59,503 nt of DNA from an uncultured Bacteroides sp. (GCA_949285075.1 CASDXF010000016.1:1-59503); one strand, 5' to 3'; positions 17,404 through 27,264 are shown, numbered from the stretch's first letter. Notes: generated from the sequence alone by a model not told the origin. Numbers and translations: made by a program.

Positions 17404-18399
17404 ATGATTGAATCAATTGACATCCGTGAACTTAATGAGCGAATAGAAAGGCAAAGCGCTTTTGTGACCAACCTTACAACAGGCATGAACCAAATTATTG
17501 TGGGCCAGAAACATCTGATAGAATCATTACTTATAGGATTACTTTCTGATGGCCACGTCTTATTGGAGGGAGTTCCCGGACTTGCAAAAACACTAGCAAT
17601 TAAGACATTAGCCTCATTAATCGATGCGAGATATAGTCGAATCCAATTTACGCCAGACTTATTACCCGCAGATGTTATCGGTACGATGGTTTATAGTCAG
17701 AAAGATGAATCGTTTAAGGTTCAAAAAGGACCGATATTCGCCAATTTCGTATTGGCGGACGAAATCAATCGCGCACCGGCTAAAGTACAAAGCGCCTTAC
17801 TTGAAGCAATGCAGGAACGTCAAGTTACCATCGGTAAAGAAACATTCTCATTACCTGCACCTTTCTTGGTACTCGCTACACAGAATCCAATAGAACAAGA
17901 GGGTACATATCCTCTTCCCGAAGCACAAGTAGACCGTTTCATGTTGAAAGTTATTATTGACTATCCCAAACAGGAGGAAGAGAAACTAATTATTCGGCAA
18001 AACATAAATGAAGAAAAAGTAACCGTTAAACCTATATTAAGGGCGGAAGAAATTATAGAAGCTCGCAAAATTGTGCGCCAAGTTTATCTGGACGAAAAGA
18101 TTGAACGCTACATTGTGGATATTGTATTCGCAACTCGCTTCCCTGAAAAATATGAATTGAAGGAATTAAAAGATATGATCGGATTCGGCGGATCACCCCG
18201 TGCTTCCATCAATTTAGCACTTGCCGCTCGAACTTACGCATTTATTAAGCGCCGTGGATATGTTATTCCAGAAGACGTACGCGCCGTTGCCCACGATGTG
18301 CTCCGTCACCGCATAGGATTGACCTATGAAGCGGAAGCGAACAACATGACTTCTGATGAAATCATTAATAAAATTCTGAACAAGATTGAAGTCCCTTGA
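17404..18399 (+). CDS. MoxR-type AAA+ ATPase
   Basis: A 331-aa AAA+ ATPase of the MoxR family. Walker A is GVPGLAKT, Walker B LADEINRAP, then LLEAMQERQVT, sensor 1 ATQNPIEQEGTYPLPEAQVDRF and sensor 2 GGSPRAS. MoxR proteins act as chaperones that activate or assemble von Willebrand factor A (VWA) proteins. The next genes encode a DUF58 protein and the two Bat VWA proteins, which are the probable clients. It is the first gene of the Bat operon and is cytoplasmic. Confidence 0.96.
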   Translation: MIESIDIRELNERIERQSAFVTNLTTGMNQIIVGQKHLIESLLIGLLSDGHVLLEGVPGLAKTLAIKTLASLIDARYSRIQFTPDLLPADVIGTMVYSQKDESFKVQKGPIFANFVLADEINRAPAKVQSALLEAMQERQVTIGKETFSLPAPFLVLATQNPIEQEGTYPLPEAQVDRFMLKVIIDYPKQEEEKLIIRQNINEEKVTVKPILRAEEIIEARKIVRQVYLDEKIERYIVDIVFATRFPEKYELKELKDMIGFGGSPRASINLALAARTYAFIKRRGYVIPEDVRAVAHDVLRHRIGLTYEAEANNMTSDEIINKILNKIEVP

Positions 18400-18467
18400 T
18401 TATATAGCCTATTTATGATAGAACATATCGGTCGGTATATAATGAGGTTATTCGTATTTAAATTAGA

Positions 18468-19337
18468 ATGGAAACAAGTGAAATCCTAAGAAAAGTCCGC
18501 CAGATTGAGATTAAGACACGAGGGCTGTCCAACAATATCTTTGCGGGGCAATATCATTCCGCTTTCAAGGGAAGAGGTATGTCCTTTTCAGAAGTTCGGG
18601 AATATCAGTTTGGAGATGACATTCGCGATATTGATTGGAATGTAACAGCCCGCTTCAACAGGCCTTATGTTAAAGTGTTTGAAGAGGAGCGAGAGCTAAC
18701 GGTCATTTTGCTAGTTGATGTTTCAGGAAGTTTGGAGTTTGGCACAGTAAAGCAACTGAAAAAAGACATGGTAACAGAAATTGCAGCTACACTTGCCTTC
18801 TCCGCTATACAGAATAATGATAAAATTGGCGTTATTTTCTTTTCTGATAGAATCGAGAAGTTCATCCCCCCTAAAAAGGGGCGTAAGCATATTCTGTATA
18901 TTATCAGAGAATTGCTTGATTTCCATTCCCAAAGTAGGCGGACAAACATTCGTCTCGCTTTAGAATACTTAACTAACGCAATGAAAAGACGTTGTACCGC
19001 ATTTATTCTATCAGATTTTATTGATCAGGAAAGTTTTAAGAACGCTTTGACTATTGCTAATAGGAAACACGATGTCGTAGCATTACAAGTTTATGACAGA
19101 AGAGTAAGCGAACTCCCTTCTGTAGGATTAATCCGAATAAAAGATGCGGAGACAGGGCATGAACAATGGATTGATACCTCCTCAAAGGCTGTGCGCAAGG
19201 CACATCGTGAATGGTGGATACGGAAACAAGCTGAACTGAATGAGGTGTTTACAAAAACAAATGTTGATTCCGTTTCTATTAGAACGGATGAAGATTATGT
19301 AAAAGCGTTATTAAACTTGTTTGCTAAACGAAATTAA
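18468..19337 (+). CDS. DUF58 domain protein of the Bat operon
   Basis: A 289-aa soluble protein with the DUF58 signature (GRGMSFSEVREYQFGDDIRDIDWNVTARFNRPYVKVFEEERELTVILLVDVSGS). The DVSGS motif begins a VWA-like fold with a potential metal-binding site. No membrane segment is present. DUF58 proteins are regular partners of MoxR ATPases. It lies 68 bp after the MoxR gene and just before a signal-peptide membrane protein. In Bacteroides the operon is linked to aerotolerance, but the biochemical role of this member is not known. Confidence 0.93.
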   Translation: METSEILRKVRQIEIKTRGLSNNIFAGQYHSAFKGRGMSFSEVREYQFGDDIRDIDWNVTARFNRPYVKVFEEERELTVILLVDVSGSLEFGTVKQLKKDMVTEIAATLAFSAIQNNDKIGVIFFSDRIEKFIPPKKGRKHILYIIRELLDFHSQSRRTNIRLALEYLTNAMKRRCTAFILSDFIDQESFKNALTIANRKHDVVALQVYDRRVSELPSVGLIRIKDAETGHEQWIDTSSKAVRKAHREWWIRKQAELNEVFTKTNVDSVSIRTDEDYVKALLNLFAKRN

Positions 19338-19341
19338 GAAA

Positions 19342-20421
19342 ATGAAAATGAAAAGGATTTCTATTCTTACTATTTTTTTATGCGTATTTATAGGCAAAAC
19401 AATAGCGCAATCCGTTTCCGTTGAAGCCCAAATAGACTCTTTGCAAATATGGATTGGCGAACAGGCCAAATTGCAGTTACAAGTTGCTATGGATGCTAAT
19501 CAACATGCAGTATTCCCGACATATACCGATACTATTGTACATGGCATTGAGATTGTAGAGCAGGCAAAACCTGACACCCAATTCCTTAACAATCGTCAGC
19601 GTTTATTAATAACCCAAGAATACACTATTACCTCTTTTGATTCGGCTCTTTATTATATTCCCCCAATCCCCGTAATGGTGGACGGTAAGCCATACAACTC
19701 AAAAGCTTTAGCATTAAAAGTTTATTCTGTTCCGGTAGACACATTACACCCAGAGCATTTTTTTGGACAAAAAGACATAATGAAAGCTCCTTTTGCATGG
19801 GAAGATTGGTATGGGTTGATAGCAATTTCGCTATTGATGCTTCCAATTATCGGAGGACTAATCTATTTAATTATCCGCATTCGAGACAATAAGCCTATCA
19901 TACGAAAAATAAAGATGGAGCCGAAACTTCCACCTCATCAAATGGCATTAAAGGAAATTGAAAGAATTAAAAGTGAAAAGACTTGGCTGAAAGGTGAGTC
20001 GAAAGAATATTATACCGAATTGACAGATGCGCTACGTACATATATTAAAGAACGCTTTGGATTTAACGCTTTAGAAATGACTTCAAATGAAATCATTAAT
20101 AAGCTGTTAGAAATTAAAGATAAAAATGCAATAGCTGACTTAAAGTTCCTTTTTGACACCGCAGATTTAGTGAAATTTGCAAAGCATAATCCTTTGATGA
20201 ATGAAAATGACGCAAACTTAGTTAACGCTATTAATTTCATCAATGAAACTAAGCAAATAGAAGAAGAAAACGTAAAGCCACAGCCTAAAGAAATCACAAT
20301 TGTTGAAAAGCGTTCTTTACGGACGAAAATAATTTTGGCCTGTTGCATAACCCTACTCTCAGCGGCGTTAGTGGGATCGCTTATTTATATAGGCACGCAG
20401 CTATATGAACTTTTTATGTGA
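19342..20421 (+). CDS. Bat operon membrane protein (third position)
   Basis: A protein of about 359 aa with an N-terminal signal peptide (MKMKRISILTIFLCVFIGKTIAQS), an extracytoplasmic beta-rich region, and a transmembrane helix (WYGLIAISLLMLPIIGGLIYLIIRI, about residues 155-180). A cytoplasmic alpha-helical region follows, similar in pattern to the C-terminal part of BatD-like proteins (YTELTDALRTYIKERFGFNALEMTSNEI). A last helix near the end anchors it again. I chose the ATG at 19,342; an open frame starts at 19,321, inside the preceding gene. Function is unknown beyond its place between DUF58 and BatA. Confidence 0.85.
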   Translation: MKMKRISILTIFLCVFIGKTIAQSVSVEAQIDSLQIWIGEQAKLQLQVAMDANQHAVFPTYTDTIVHGIEIVEQAKPDTQFLNNRQRLLITQEYTITSFDSALYYIPPIPVMVDGKPYNSKALALKVYSVPVDTLHPEHFFGQKDIMKAPFAWEDWYGLIAISLLMLPIIGGLIYLIIRIRDNKPIIRKIKMEPKLPPHQMALKEIERIKSEKTWLKGESKEYYTELTDALRTYIKERFGFNALEMTSNEIINKLLEIKDKNAIADLKFLFDTADLVKFAKHNPLMNENDANLVNAINFINETKQIEEENVKPQPKEITIVEKRSLRTKIILACCITLLSAALVGSLIYIGTQLYELFM

Positions 20422-20462
20422 AATTGTAGAATATTACAAGATAAATATAAATTGCAAATAAT

Positions 20463-21446
20463 ATGGTTTTCGCCAATATCGAATATTTGTTTTTATTATT
20501 GTTGCTTATACCATATATTGTATGGTATATCTTAAAACGAAAGAAAACAGAAGCGACTCTTCAGATTTCTGATGCTAGGGTGTATGCGCATACTCCTAAA
20601 AGTTACAAGAATTATTTGCTTCACGCACCGTTTATTCTGCGCATTTTCGCTTTTACACTAATTATTATTGTATTGGCCCGACCGCAAACGACGGATAGTT
20701 GGCAAAATAGTGAAATAGAAGGGATTGACATTATGCTAGCGATAGATGTTTCTACCAGTATGTTAGCGGAAGATCTAAAGCCCAATAGATTGGAAGCCGC
20801 CAAAGATGTCGCCGCTGAATTTATAAATGGACGCCCTAACGATAATATAGGCATTACTTTATTTGCAGGAGAAAGTTTTACCCAATGTCCCTTAACAGTG
20901 GACCATGCCGTACTGTTGGACATGATTCATAACATAAAATGCGGACTGATTGAGGACGGTACGGCTGTTGGAATGGGAGTAGCCAACGCCGTCACTCGGT
21001 TAAAAGATAGTAAAGCTAAATCAAAAGTTATTATTCTGTTGACCGATGGAACAAATAATAAAGGAGACATTTCTCCTCTAACCGCAGCAGAAATTGCTAA
21101 AAGTTTCGGCATTCGTGTTTATACCATAGGAGTCGGTACTAATGGAGTGGCTCCTTATCCATACCCTGTAGGAAATACAGTTCAGTATGTAAATCTACCT
21201 GTAGAAATTGATGAGAAAACATTGACACAAATAGCAGGAATAACTGAAGGTGACTATTTTAGAGCTACAAGTAATTCTAAACTAAAAGAAGTGTACAAGG
21301 AAATTGACAAGTTAGAAAAAACAAAACTAAATGTAAAAGAATATAATAAACGGGAAGAAGAATATCAGAAATTCGCATTAGCTGCATTTCTTTGTATCTT
21401 ATTAGAAATTTTATTGCGTAATTCTATTCTGAGACGAATTCCATAA
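20463..21446 (+). CDS. batA: BatA, VWA-domain membrane protein
   Basis: A 327-aa inner-membrane protein. Two N-terminal hydrophobic segments (NIEYLFLLLLLIPYIVWYIL and PFILRIFAFTLIIIVLARP) precede a VWA domain with a complete MIDAS start, IDVSTSMLAEDLKPNRLEAAK, plus LLTDGTNNKGDISP. A C-terminal helix (FALAAFLCILLEILL) closes the protein. VWA domains bind ligands through the metal; the partner is unknown. Bacteroides fragilis BatA is associated with tolerance to oxygen exposure. It is followed 40 bp later by its paralogue BatB. Confidence 0.94.
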   Translation: MVFANIEYLFLLLLLIPYIVWYILKRKKTEATLQISDARVYAHTPKSYKNYLLHAPFILRIFAFTLIIIVLARPQTTDSWQNSEIEGIDIMLAIDVSTSMLAEDLKPNRLEAAKDVAAEFINGRPNDNIGITLFAGESFTQCPLTVDHAVLLDMIHNIKCGLIEDGTAVGMGVANAVTRLKDSKAKSKVIILLTDGTNNKGDISPLTAAEIAKSFGIRVYTIGVGTNGVAPYPYPVGNTVQYVNLPVEIDEKTLTQIAGITEGDYFRATSNSKLKEVYKEIDKLEKTKLNVKEYNKREEEYQKFALAAFLCILLEILLRNSILRRIP

Positions 21447-21486
21447 CAGTATACAATTTTATTGTAACCCTAAATTGTAATCAAAA

Positions 21487-22518
21487 ATGTTTCGATTTGA
21501 AGAACCGGCGTATTTATATTTATTGCTATTATTGCCTTTATTGATGATTTTCTTTTTGTACTCAAATTATAAGAGACGAAAGAATATCCGAAAATTTGGC
21601 GATCCTATATTATTAGCTCAATTAATGCCTAATGTTTCCGCATACCGTCCCAAAATAAAATTTGGACTTGTTTTTATTGCGATAGGATTATTTTCCTTAT
21701 TATTAGCTCGTCCACAGTTTGGTTCAAAATTGGAAACCGTTAAGCGCAAAGGTGTAGAAGTTATCATTGCATTAGACATATCGAATTCCATGTTGGCGCA
21801 AGATGTACAGCCTAATCGTCTGGAAAAAGCGAAACGTTTGATATCAAGATTAGTTGATAAATTAGATAATGATAAGGTAGGAATGATTGTGTTCGCCGGT
21901 GATGCCTTTACGCAGTTACCTATAACGACAGACTATATCTCGGCTAAAATGTTTCTAGAATCAATAAATCCTTCCTTGATTTCAAAACAAGGAACAGCAA
22001 TTGGTGAAGCCATTAATCTAGCTTCACGCAGTTTCACACCACAAGAAGGGGTTGGTCGCACTATTATCGTTATTACAGATGGAGAAAATCACGAAGGAGG
22101 AGCCGTAGAAGCGGCTAAGGCAGCCACCGAAAAAGGTATTCAAGTTAATGTCTTAGGGGTGGGAATGCCAGAAGGAGCTCCAATCCCAATAGAGGGAACA
22201 AATGATTATCGCCGTGACAGTGAAGGCAATGTAATCATTACCCACTTGAATGAGGAAATGTGCAAGGAAATTGTAAAAGAAGGAAAGGGTATTTATGTAA
22301 GGGTTGACAATACAAATTCCGCTCAAAAAGTTATAAGCCAAGAGATAGATAAAATGTCCAAATCGGACGTAGAATCGAAAGTTTACACAGACTTTGATGA
22401 GCAGTTTCAGGCCATAGCATGGATTATATTGCTACTATTAGCATCTGATATCCTGATTCTAGACCGAAAGAACCCTTTATTCAAGAATATTCATTTATTT
22501 TCTAATGATAAAAAGTAG
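21487..22518 (+). CDS. batB: BatB, VWA-domain membrane protein
   Basis: A 343-aa paralogue of BatA with the same plan: hydrophobic N-terminal segments (EPAYLYLLLLLPLLMIFFLY, KFGLVFIAIGLFSLLLARP), a VWA domain with MIDAS motif LDISNSMLAQDVQPNRLEKAKRL and VITDGENHEGGAVEAA, and a C-terminal helix (QAIAWIILLLLASDILIL). The pair probably arose by duplication, and each keeps an intact metal site. The downstream batC frame overlaps its end by 14 bp if the first ATG of batC is used. Confidence 0.94.
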   Translation: MFRFEEPAYLYLLLLLPLLMIFFLYSNYKRRKNIRKFGDPILLAQLMPNVSAYRPKIKFGLVFIAIGLFSLLLARPQFGSKLETVKRKGVEVIIALDISNSMLAQDVQPNRLEKAKRLISRLVDKLDNDKVGMIVFAGDAFTQLPITTDYISAKMFLESINPSLISKQGTAIGEAINLASRSFTPQEGVGRTIIVITDGENHEGGAVEAAKAATEKGIQVNVLGVGMPEGAPIPIEGTNDYRRDSEGNVIITHLNEEMCKEIVKEGKGIYVRVDNTNSAQKVISQEIDKMSKSDVESKVYTDFDEQFQAIAWIILLLLASDILILDRKNPLFKNIHLFSNDKK

Positions 22519-22522
22519 AACC

Positions 22523-23236
22523 ATGTTCAAAAGTCGCTATATCTTATGTGCTTTTTTTCTGCTTTTGGGGATGAATATATTCGCACAAAAAGCTGAACGT
22601 AATTATATCCGTAAAGGTAATCGTTTATTCAATGACAGTGTATTCATTGACGCTGAGGTTAATTACCGAAAAGCATTGGATGTGAATCCTAAATCTACTA
22701 TATCAATGTATAATTTAGGTAATACTCTTTCTCAGCAGAACAAGATGAAAGAAGCAATGGAACAGTATGTTGCAGCGACAAAAGTTGAGAAAGATAAGAT
22801 GAAATTAGCTCAGATATATCATAACATGGGAGTAATATTTCAGGGAGAGAAAGACTACGCAAAGGCTGTAGAAGCATATAAAATGTCATTACGCAACAAT
22901 CCGCTCGATGATGAAACAAGGTACAATCTAGCTCTTGCCCAGAAAATGTTAAAAGACCAACAAAAACAACAGAATCAAGAACAGGAACAAGAGCAGGATA
23001 AGAAAGAAAATCAGGACAAAAAAGAGGACCAACAGCAACAACAAAATAAAAATGAGCAAAATAAGCCTAAAGAAGAACAGCAACAACCGGATTCCGAGAA
23101 ACAAGATAAACAGATGTCGAAAGAAAATGCAGAGCAGTTGCTAAACTCTGTGATGCAAGATGAAAAAGACGTACAAGATAAGGTTAAGAAACAACAGCAG
23201 GTAATTCAAAGTGGACGTTTGGAAAAGGATTGGTAA
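22523..23236 (+). CDS. batC: BatC, TPR protein
   Basis: A secreted or periplasmic protein of about 237 aa. The signal peptide is MFKSRYILCAFFLLLGMNIFAQ. At least three tetratricopeptide repeats follow (for example RKALDVNPKSTISMYNLGNTLSQQNKMKEAMEQY and YHNMGVIFQGEKDYAKAVEAYKMSLRNNPLDDETRYNLALA). The tail is very rich in Gln, Lys, Glu and Asp. An alternative ATG at 22,505 would overlap batB by 14 bp; I prefer 22,523 because it gives a standard signal peptide. TPRs probably scaffold the other Bat proteins. Confidence 0.92.
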   Translation: MFKSRYILCAFFLLLGMNIFAQKAERNYIRKGNRLFNDSVFIDAEVNYRKALDVNPKSTISMYNLGNTLSQQNKMKEAMEQYVAATKVEKDKMKLAQIYHNMGVIFQGEKDYAKAVEAYKMSLRNNPLDDETRYNLALAQKMLKDQQKQQNQEQEQEQDKKENQDKKEDQQQQQNKNEQNKPKEEQQQPDSEKQDKQMSKENAEQLLNSVMQDEKDVQDKVKKQQQVIQSGRLEKDW

Positions 23237-23259
23237 TAGTAGTAGAAATTATTAGAAAT

Positions 23260-25077
23260 ATGAAATTTATAAGAATAAAAAGGGCGGTTATTATATTGTC
23301 AGCCATAATAACGTATTGTACGCAAAGTTGGGCAAATGAAAAGGTAACCTTTACGACCTCTGCGCCAGAAGCAGTGGTTGTAGGAGAACAATTCAAACTT
23401 TCCTATACAATTAATACGCAAGATGTTAATGAGTTAAAAGTACCATCATTTCAAGGTTTTGAGGTTCTTTTCGGTCCTACACGTGCACTACAAAATACAA
23501 TTTTCAATGGGAATATGAGTGAAAGCATCACCTTTTCCTATGTTCTGATGGCAAAAGAAGTCGGTGAGTATACTATCCCTGGAGCTTCTATTATAGCAAA
23601 AGGTAATCCAATCACGTCAAATGCTGTTAAGGTTAAAGTTTTGCCCCAAGATCAAGTCAGTAATGAAACGCAAGGTAAAGAATCTTCATCTCAAGCAAGT
23701 GTATCTAATCAGGATTTATTCGTTACCGCAACGGTTAATAAGTCAACAGTATATGAACAAGAAGCATTATTGTTAACCTATAAGATATATACAAGAGAGG
23801 CTAATTTACAGTTGAATAACGCTAAATTCCCAGATTTAAAAGGATTCCACTCACAAGAAATAGAAATGCCAACAAATGCGAAATGGACTCAAGAACATTA
23901 TAAAGGACGTAATTATTTCACGGCGGTTATCCGACAATTTGTACTTTTTCCACAACAATCGGGAAAATTGCTTATTGAACCCGCACAATTCTCTATGGTC
24001 GTGCGAAAAGCCATGCCTGTGGAAGATCCATTTGAAGCCTTTTTTAATGGAGGAGGTAATGTCATTGAAATTAACAAAAAAATATCCACACCTAAAATTA
24101 CCATAAACGTGAATGCGTTACCTCAAGGAAAGCCCAAGGATTTTTCCGGTGGAGTGGGAAGTTTTAACATCTCGTCCTCTATCAACAATAAAGATTTCAA
24201 GACTAATGATGCAATAACCATAAAGTTAGTTATATCTGGAACAGGAAATCTAAAGCTACTGTCCAATCCTGAGATTAGATTCCCAGAAGACTTTGAAATA
24301 TACGACCCCAAAGTAGACAATCAAGATAGATTGACACAAGAAGGAGTAACGGGGAATAAAGTCATCGAATATCTCGCAATTCCACGCCATGCTGGTACTT
24401 ATAAAATACCCGGAGTATCTTTCAGCTATTTTGATCTCCAATCAAAATCCTACAAAACGCTAAAAACAGAAGATTATGTAGTCAAAGTAGAAAAAGGCGC
24501 AGGAAATTCAGAGCAGGCAATAACGAACTTTACCAATAAAGAAGAATTGAAAGTTTTAGGAGAGGATATACGCTATATTAAGCAAAATAAAGTGACACTA
24601 CACCCTAAAGGACATTTCTTCTATGGAGGCATGACCTATTGGCTCTTTTATATACTCCCTTCTTTAGCTCTCATCATCTTTATTATCATTAACCGTAAGC
24701 AGGCGAGTGAAAATGCCAATATCGCTAAAATGCGCATTAAAAAAGCAAATAAAGTAGCAAACAAACGAATGAAGCAAGCGGGTAAATTACTTGCCGAAAA
24801 TAATAAGAACGCTTTTTACGATGAGGTATTAAAAACACTGTGGGGCTATATTAGTGACAAGCTAAGTATTCCTGTATCCGACCTATCAAAAGATAATATT
24901 GAGGATAATCTAATAAATTACAAAGTAGATGAAAGCCTGATTAAGGAGTTCCTGAAGGTATTAAACGAGTGCGAATTTGCCCGCTTTGCTCCGGGGGACG
25001 AAACCCAAGCAATGGATAAGGTCTATTCGTCCGTATTAAAAATAATAAGTGATATGGAAAGCTCTATAAAACATTAA
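23260..25077 (+). CDS. batD: BatD, periplasmic beta-sandwich membrane protein
   Basis: A protein of about 605 aa. After the signal peptide (MKFIRIKRAVIILSAIITYCTQSWA) comes a long extracytoplasmic region of repeated immunoglobulin-like domains. One transmembrane helix follows (TYWLFYILPSLALIIFIIINRK), then a cytoplasmic helical tail (NAFYDEVLKTLWGYISDKLSIPVSDLSKDNI). This is the oxygen-tolerance BatD family layout. I chose the ATG at 23,260; the frame upstream overlaps batC. The cytoplasmic tail resembles that of the third Bat operon gene, suggesting a common docking partner such as DUF58 or MoxR (inference). Confidence 0.93.
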   Translation: MKFIRIKRAVIILSAIITYCTQSWANEKVTFTTSAPEAVVVGEQFKLSYTINTQDVNELKVPSFQGFEVLFGPTRALQNTIFNGNMSESITFSYVLMAKEVGEYTIPGASIIAKGNPITSNAVKVKVLPQDQVSNETQGKESSSQASVSNQDLFVTATVNKSTVYEQEALLLTYKIYTREANLQLNNAKFPDLKGFHSQEIEMPTNAKWTQEHYKGRNYFTAVIRQFVLFPQQSGKLLIEPAQFSMVVRKAMPVEDPFEAFFNGGGNVIEINKKISTPKITINVNALPQGKPKDFSGGVGSFNISSSINNKDFKTNDAITIKLVISGTGNLKLLSNPEIRFPEDFEIYDPKVDNQDRLTQEGVTGNKVIEYLAIPRHAGTYKIPGVSFSYFDLQSKSYKTLKTEDYVVKVEKGAGNSEQAITNFTNKEELKVLGEDIRYIKQNKVTLHPKGHFFYGGMTYWLFYILPSLALIIFIIINRKQASENANIAKMRIKKANKVANKRMKQAGKLLAENNKNAFYDEVLKTLWGYISDKLSIPVSDLSKDNIEDNLINYKVDESLIKEFLKVLNECEFARFAPGDETQAMDKVYSSVLKIISDMESSIKH

Positions 25078-25093
25078 CGAAGAAGATTACATT

Positions 25094-25903
25094 ATGAAAA
25101 AAATATTTCCTTTTATCTTGCTACTTGCAACCGTAACAATGGTTTGCGAAGCTAAAGATTCATTATCCGTTGATTCTTTAAAACCTCAGGCATTATCTGC
25201 TATACAAACCGAAATCCCCACTAAGTCTGCGGGAGATTCGGCTTACATGGCAAACGATTATATGGCAGCCATCCAGATATATGAAAAATTACTGGAGCAG
25301 GGAGAATCCGCAGAAGTATACTATAACCTAGGAAATAGTTATTATAAAAATGATGAAATCGCTAAAGCAATATTAAACTATGAGCGGGCCCTGCTTCTAC
25401 AACCGAGCAACGGTGACATCCGTGCGAATCTAGAAATCGCACGAACTAAGACAATAGACAAGATTGAACCTATAGTGGAGATATTCTTTGTCACTTGGAT
25501 TAAAACGCTTACAAATTGCATGAATGTGGATTCATGGGCCACATGTGGAATTGTCTTTTTCATATTATTAATCATATCTCTTTACTTCTTCATTTTCGCT
25601 AGACATATCATGCTAAAGAAAATTTGCTTTATCGTGGGAATTATTTCGCTAGTTTTCACTGTTTGTTCAAATATTTTCGCTTCACAACAAAAGGAACGAC
25701 TAGTAAACAGGAATGAGGCTATTTTAATGGCTCCTAGTGTTACAGTCCGTAGCACCCCTAGCGAGAGTGGGACTAGCCTATTCATTCTTCACGAAGGAAG
25801 GAAAGTTCGCATAAAGGACGAATCAATGAAGGAATGGAAGGAAATCCAACTGGAAGATGGAAAAGTCGGGTGGGTTCCCGCTAATACTATCGAAGTGATA
25901 TAA
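25094..25903 (+). CDS. batE: BatE, TPR and SH3-like membrane protein
   Basis: A 269-aa protein with signal peptide (MKKIFPFILLLATVTMVCEA), two or three TPR motifs (YMAAIQIYEKLLEQGESAEVYYNLGNSYYKNDEIAKAILNYERALLLQP), two transmembrane helices (SWATCGIVFFILLIISLYFFIF, KKICFIVGIISLVFTVC) and a C-terminal bacterial SH3-like domain (SVTVRSTPSESGTSLFILHEGRKVRIKDESMKEWKEIQLEDGKVGWV). The SH3 domain likely faces the periplasm and may bind the cell wall. It ends the eight-gene operon; the next gene starts 66 bp on behind a TATCTTTA box. Confidence 0.93.
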   Translation: MKKIFPFILLLATVTMVCEAKDSLSVDSLKPQALSAIQTEIPTKSAGDSAYMANDYMAAIQIYEKLLEQGESAEVYYNLGNSYYKNDEIAKAILNYERALLLQPSNGDIRANLEIARTKTIDKIEPIVEIFFVTWIKTLTNCMNVDSWATCGIVFFILLIISLYFFIFARHIMLKKICFIVGIISLVFTVCSNIFASQQKERLVNRNEAILMAPSVTVRSTPSESGTSLFILHEGRKVRIKDESMKEWKEIQLEDGKVGWVPANTIEVI

Positions 25904-25969
25904 AAATCCTCCTTATTAACAAGGCGAGAACCTTCTCCCTATATTTTGTATCTTTAAAGACTGAATTAT

Positions 25970-26671
25970 ATGGTTTTACGTTGCGCAATCGTTGATGACG
26001 AGCCTTTAGCGCTCGGTTTATTGGAAAGTTACGTCAATAAGACTCCTTTTCTTGAACTTAGTGGGGTTTATTCTAGTGCGGTTCAAGCGATGAAAGAATT
26101 GCCGGACAAGAATGTGGACCTATTACTGTTGGATATTCAAATGCCAGAATTGAATGGACTAGAATATTCTAAAATGGTTGACGCCCATACTCGTATTGTA
26201 TTCACTACCGCTTTTGACCAATATGCCATTGAAGGATATCGCGTCAACGCATTAGACTATCTATTAAAACCAATTTCTTATGTTGATTTTCTACAAGCGG
26301 CTAATAAAGCATTAAAATGGTTTGAACTCATACAGAAAAGGCCGGAAGAAAAAGATAGCATATTTGTAAAAAGTGACTACAAATTGGTACAAGTAGAATT
26401 AAAGAAGATTCTATATGTTGAAGGCTTAAAAGATTACATAAAAATCTACACTGAAGACTCACTAAAACCTATTCTGTCTCTGATGAGCATGAAGGCTATG
26501 GAAGAGTTATTGCCTTCTAGCCAATTTATGCGCGTCCATCGTTCTTTCATTGTACAGAAAAATAAGATTAAAGTTGTTGAACGAGGACGCATCGTTTTCA
26601 ATAAGACCTATGTACCCATCAGTGACAGTTATAAACAAGCATTCCAAACGTTTCTGGAAGAACGCAGTTGA
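25970..26671 (+). CDS. LytTR-family response regulator
   Basis: A 233-aa two-domain regulator. The receiver domain has acidic residues CAIVDDEPLA, phosphoacceptor Asp55 (LLLDIQMPELNG), Thr/Ala at TTAF and Lys at LLKP. A LytTR DNA-binding domain follows (DSIFVKSDYKLVQVELKKILYVEGLKDYIKIYT, MRVHRSFIVQKNKI). Such regulators normally pair with a LytS-type histidine kinase containing a His_kinase domain; none is adjacent here, so the partner is encoded elsewhere. It follows the Bat operon closely but has its own promoter-like box at 25,949-25,956. Confidence 0.95.
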   Translation: MVLRCAIVDDEPLALGLLESYVNKTPFLELSGVYSSAVQAMKELPDKNVDLLLLDIQMPELNGLEYSKMVDAHTRIVFTTAFDQYAIEGYRVNALDYLLKPISYVDFLQAANKALKWFELIQKRPEEKDSIFVKSDYKLVQVELKKILYVEGLKDYIKIYTEDSLKPILSLMSMKAMEELLPSSQFMRVHRSFIVQKNKIKVVERGRIVFNKTYVPISDSYKQAFQTFLEERS

Positions 26672-26765
26672 ACGCGGAGAGACGCAACATTTCACAGAAA
26701 TTGTGAGCAAAACTTACCCGTCGTCCAGACCATGACAAGATATATTCAGTAAATAGCATAATATC

Positions 26766-26815
26766 AGCCAATTAATTCATACACAAATCATTGCAAATTA
26801 GTTGGCTTTTTGTTT
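26766..26815 (+). terminator. Probable terminator after the LytTR gene
   Basis: Arms AGCCAATTAA (26,766-26,775) and TTAGTTGGCT (26,798-26,807) pair with one G-U and enclose a 22-base loop; a T-rich run follows. It lies about 95 bp after the regulator gene. Confidence 0.6.
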
Positions 26816-26980
26816 CTTTAGCATTCTACTCGAATAAGATTTGATGGCTAAAACGGGGGAATCACCCCAATTCAAATTAGCAAAAACACAAAAGGGTATT
26901 CAGTAAATGTCCCTAAGACAAGCGGCTTTAACCTAAATCGCATTAGAAAAAGCGCTGTCATTTTGTCTGATACGAAACAG

Positions 26981-27160
26981 TTTATTATCAGCATCTTATT
27001 ACCCGTTTGAGAAACAGCCTTATCTGTCACGAGCCGCTGCCCTGTCTGTCGTGAGCCGTAGGGCTATCCTTCACGAGCCGCAGGGAAAGCTGACAAATGG
27101 AGAAGGTTTGATGTGAATCCTCCTATTGCAGAAACGAAATGCGTACTCGGAAAAATTCTC
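26981..27160 (+). repeat. Short repeat element, copy b, with three 22-bp units
   Basis: Homologous to the complement of 8433-8615. Shared landmarks are GAGAAACAGCC, the unit core CGAGCCG (or GTGAGCCG) at 27,028, 27,050 and 27,072 (exactly 22 bp apart), GCTGACAAATGGAGAAGG, GTGAATCCTCC and ACTCGGAAAAATTC. It occupies the long gap between the LytTR and ABC transporter genes. Confidence 0.85.
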
Positions 27161-27264
27161 TAATGACCAACTTAGGTTTAAGCCAATAGGAAAGAGATGA
27201 ATAGTAGAACGAACATTTGACAATTATAGAAGGCTCTGTCGAAACTATGAATATACATTAAATA

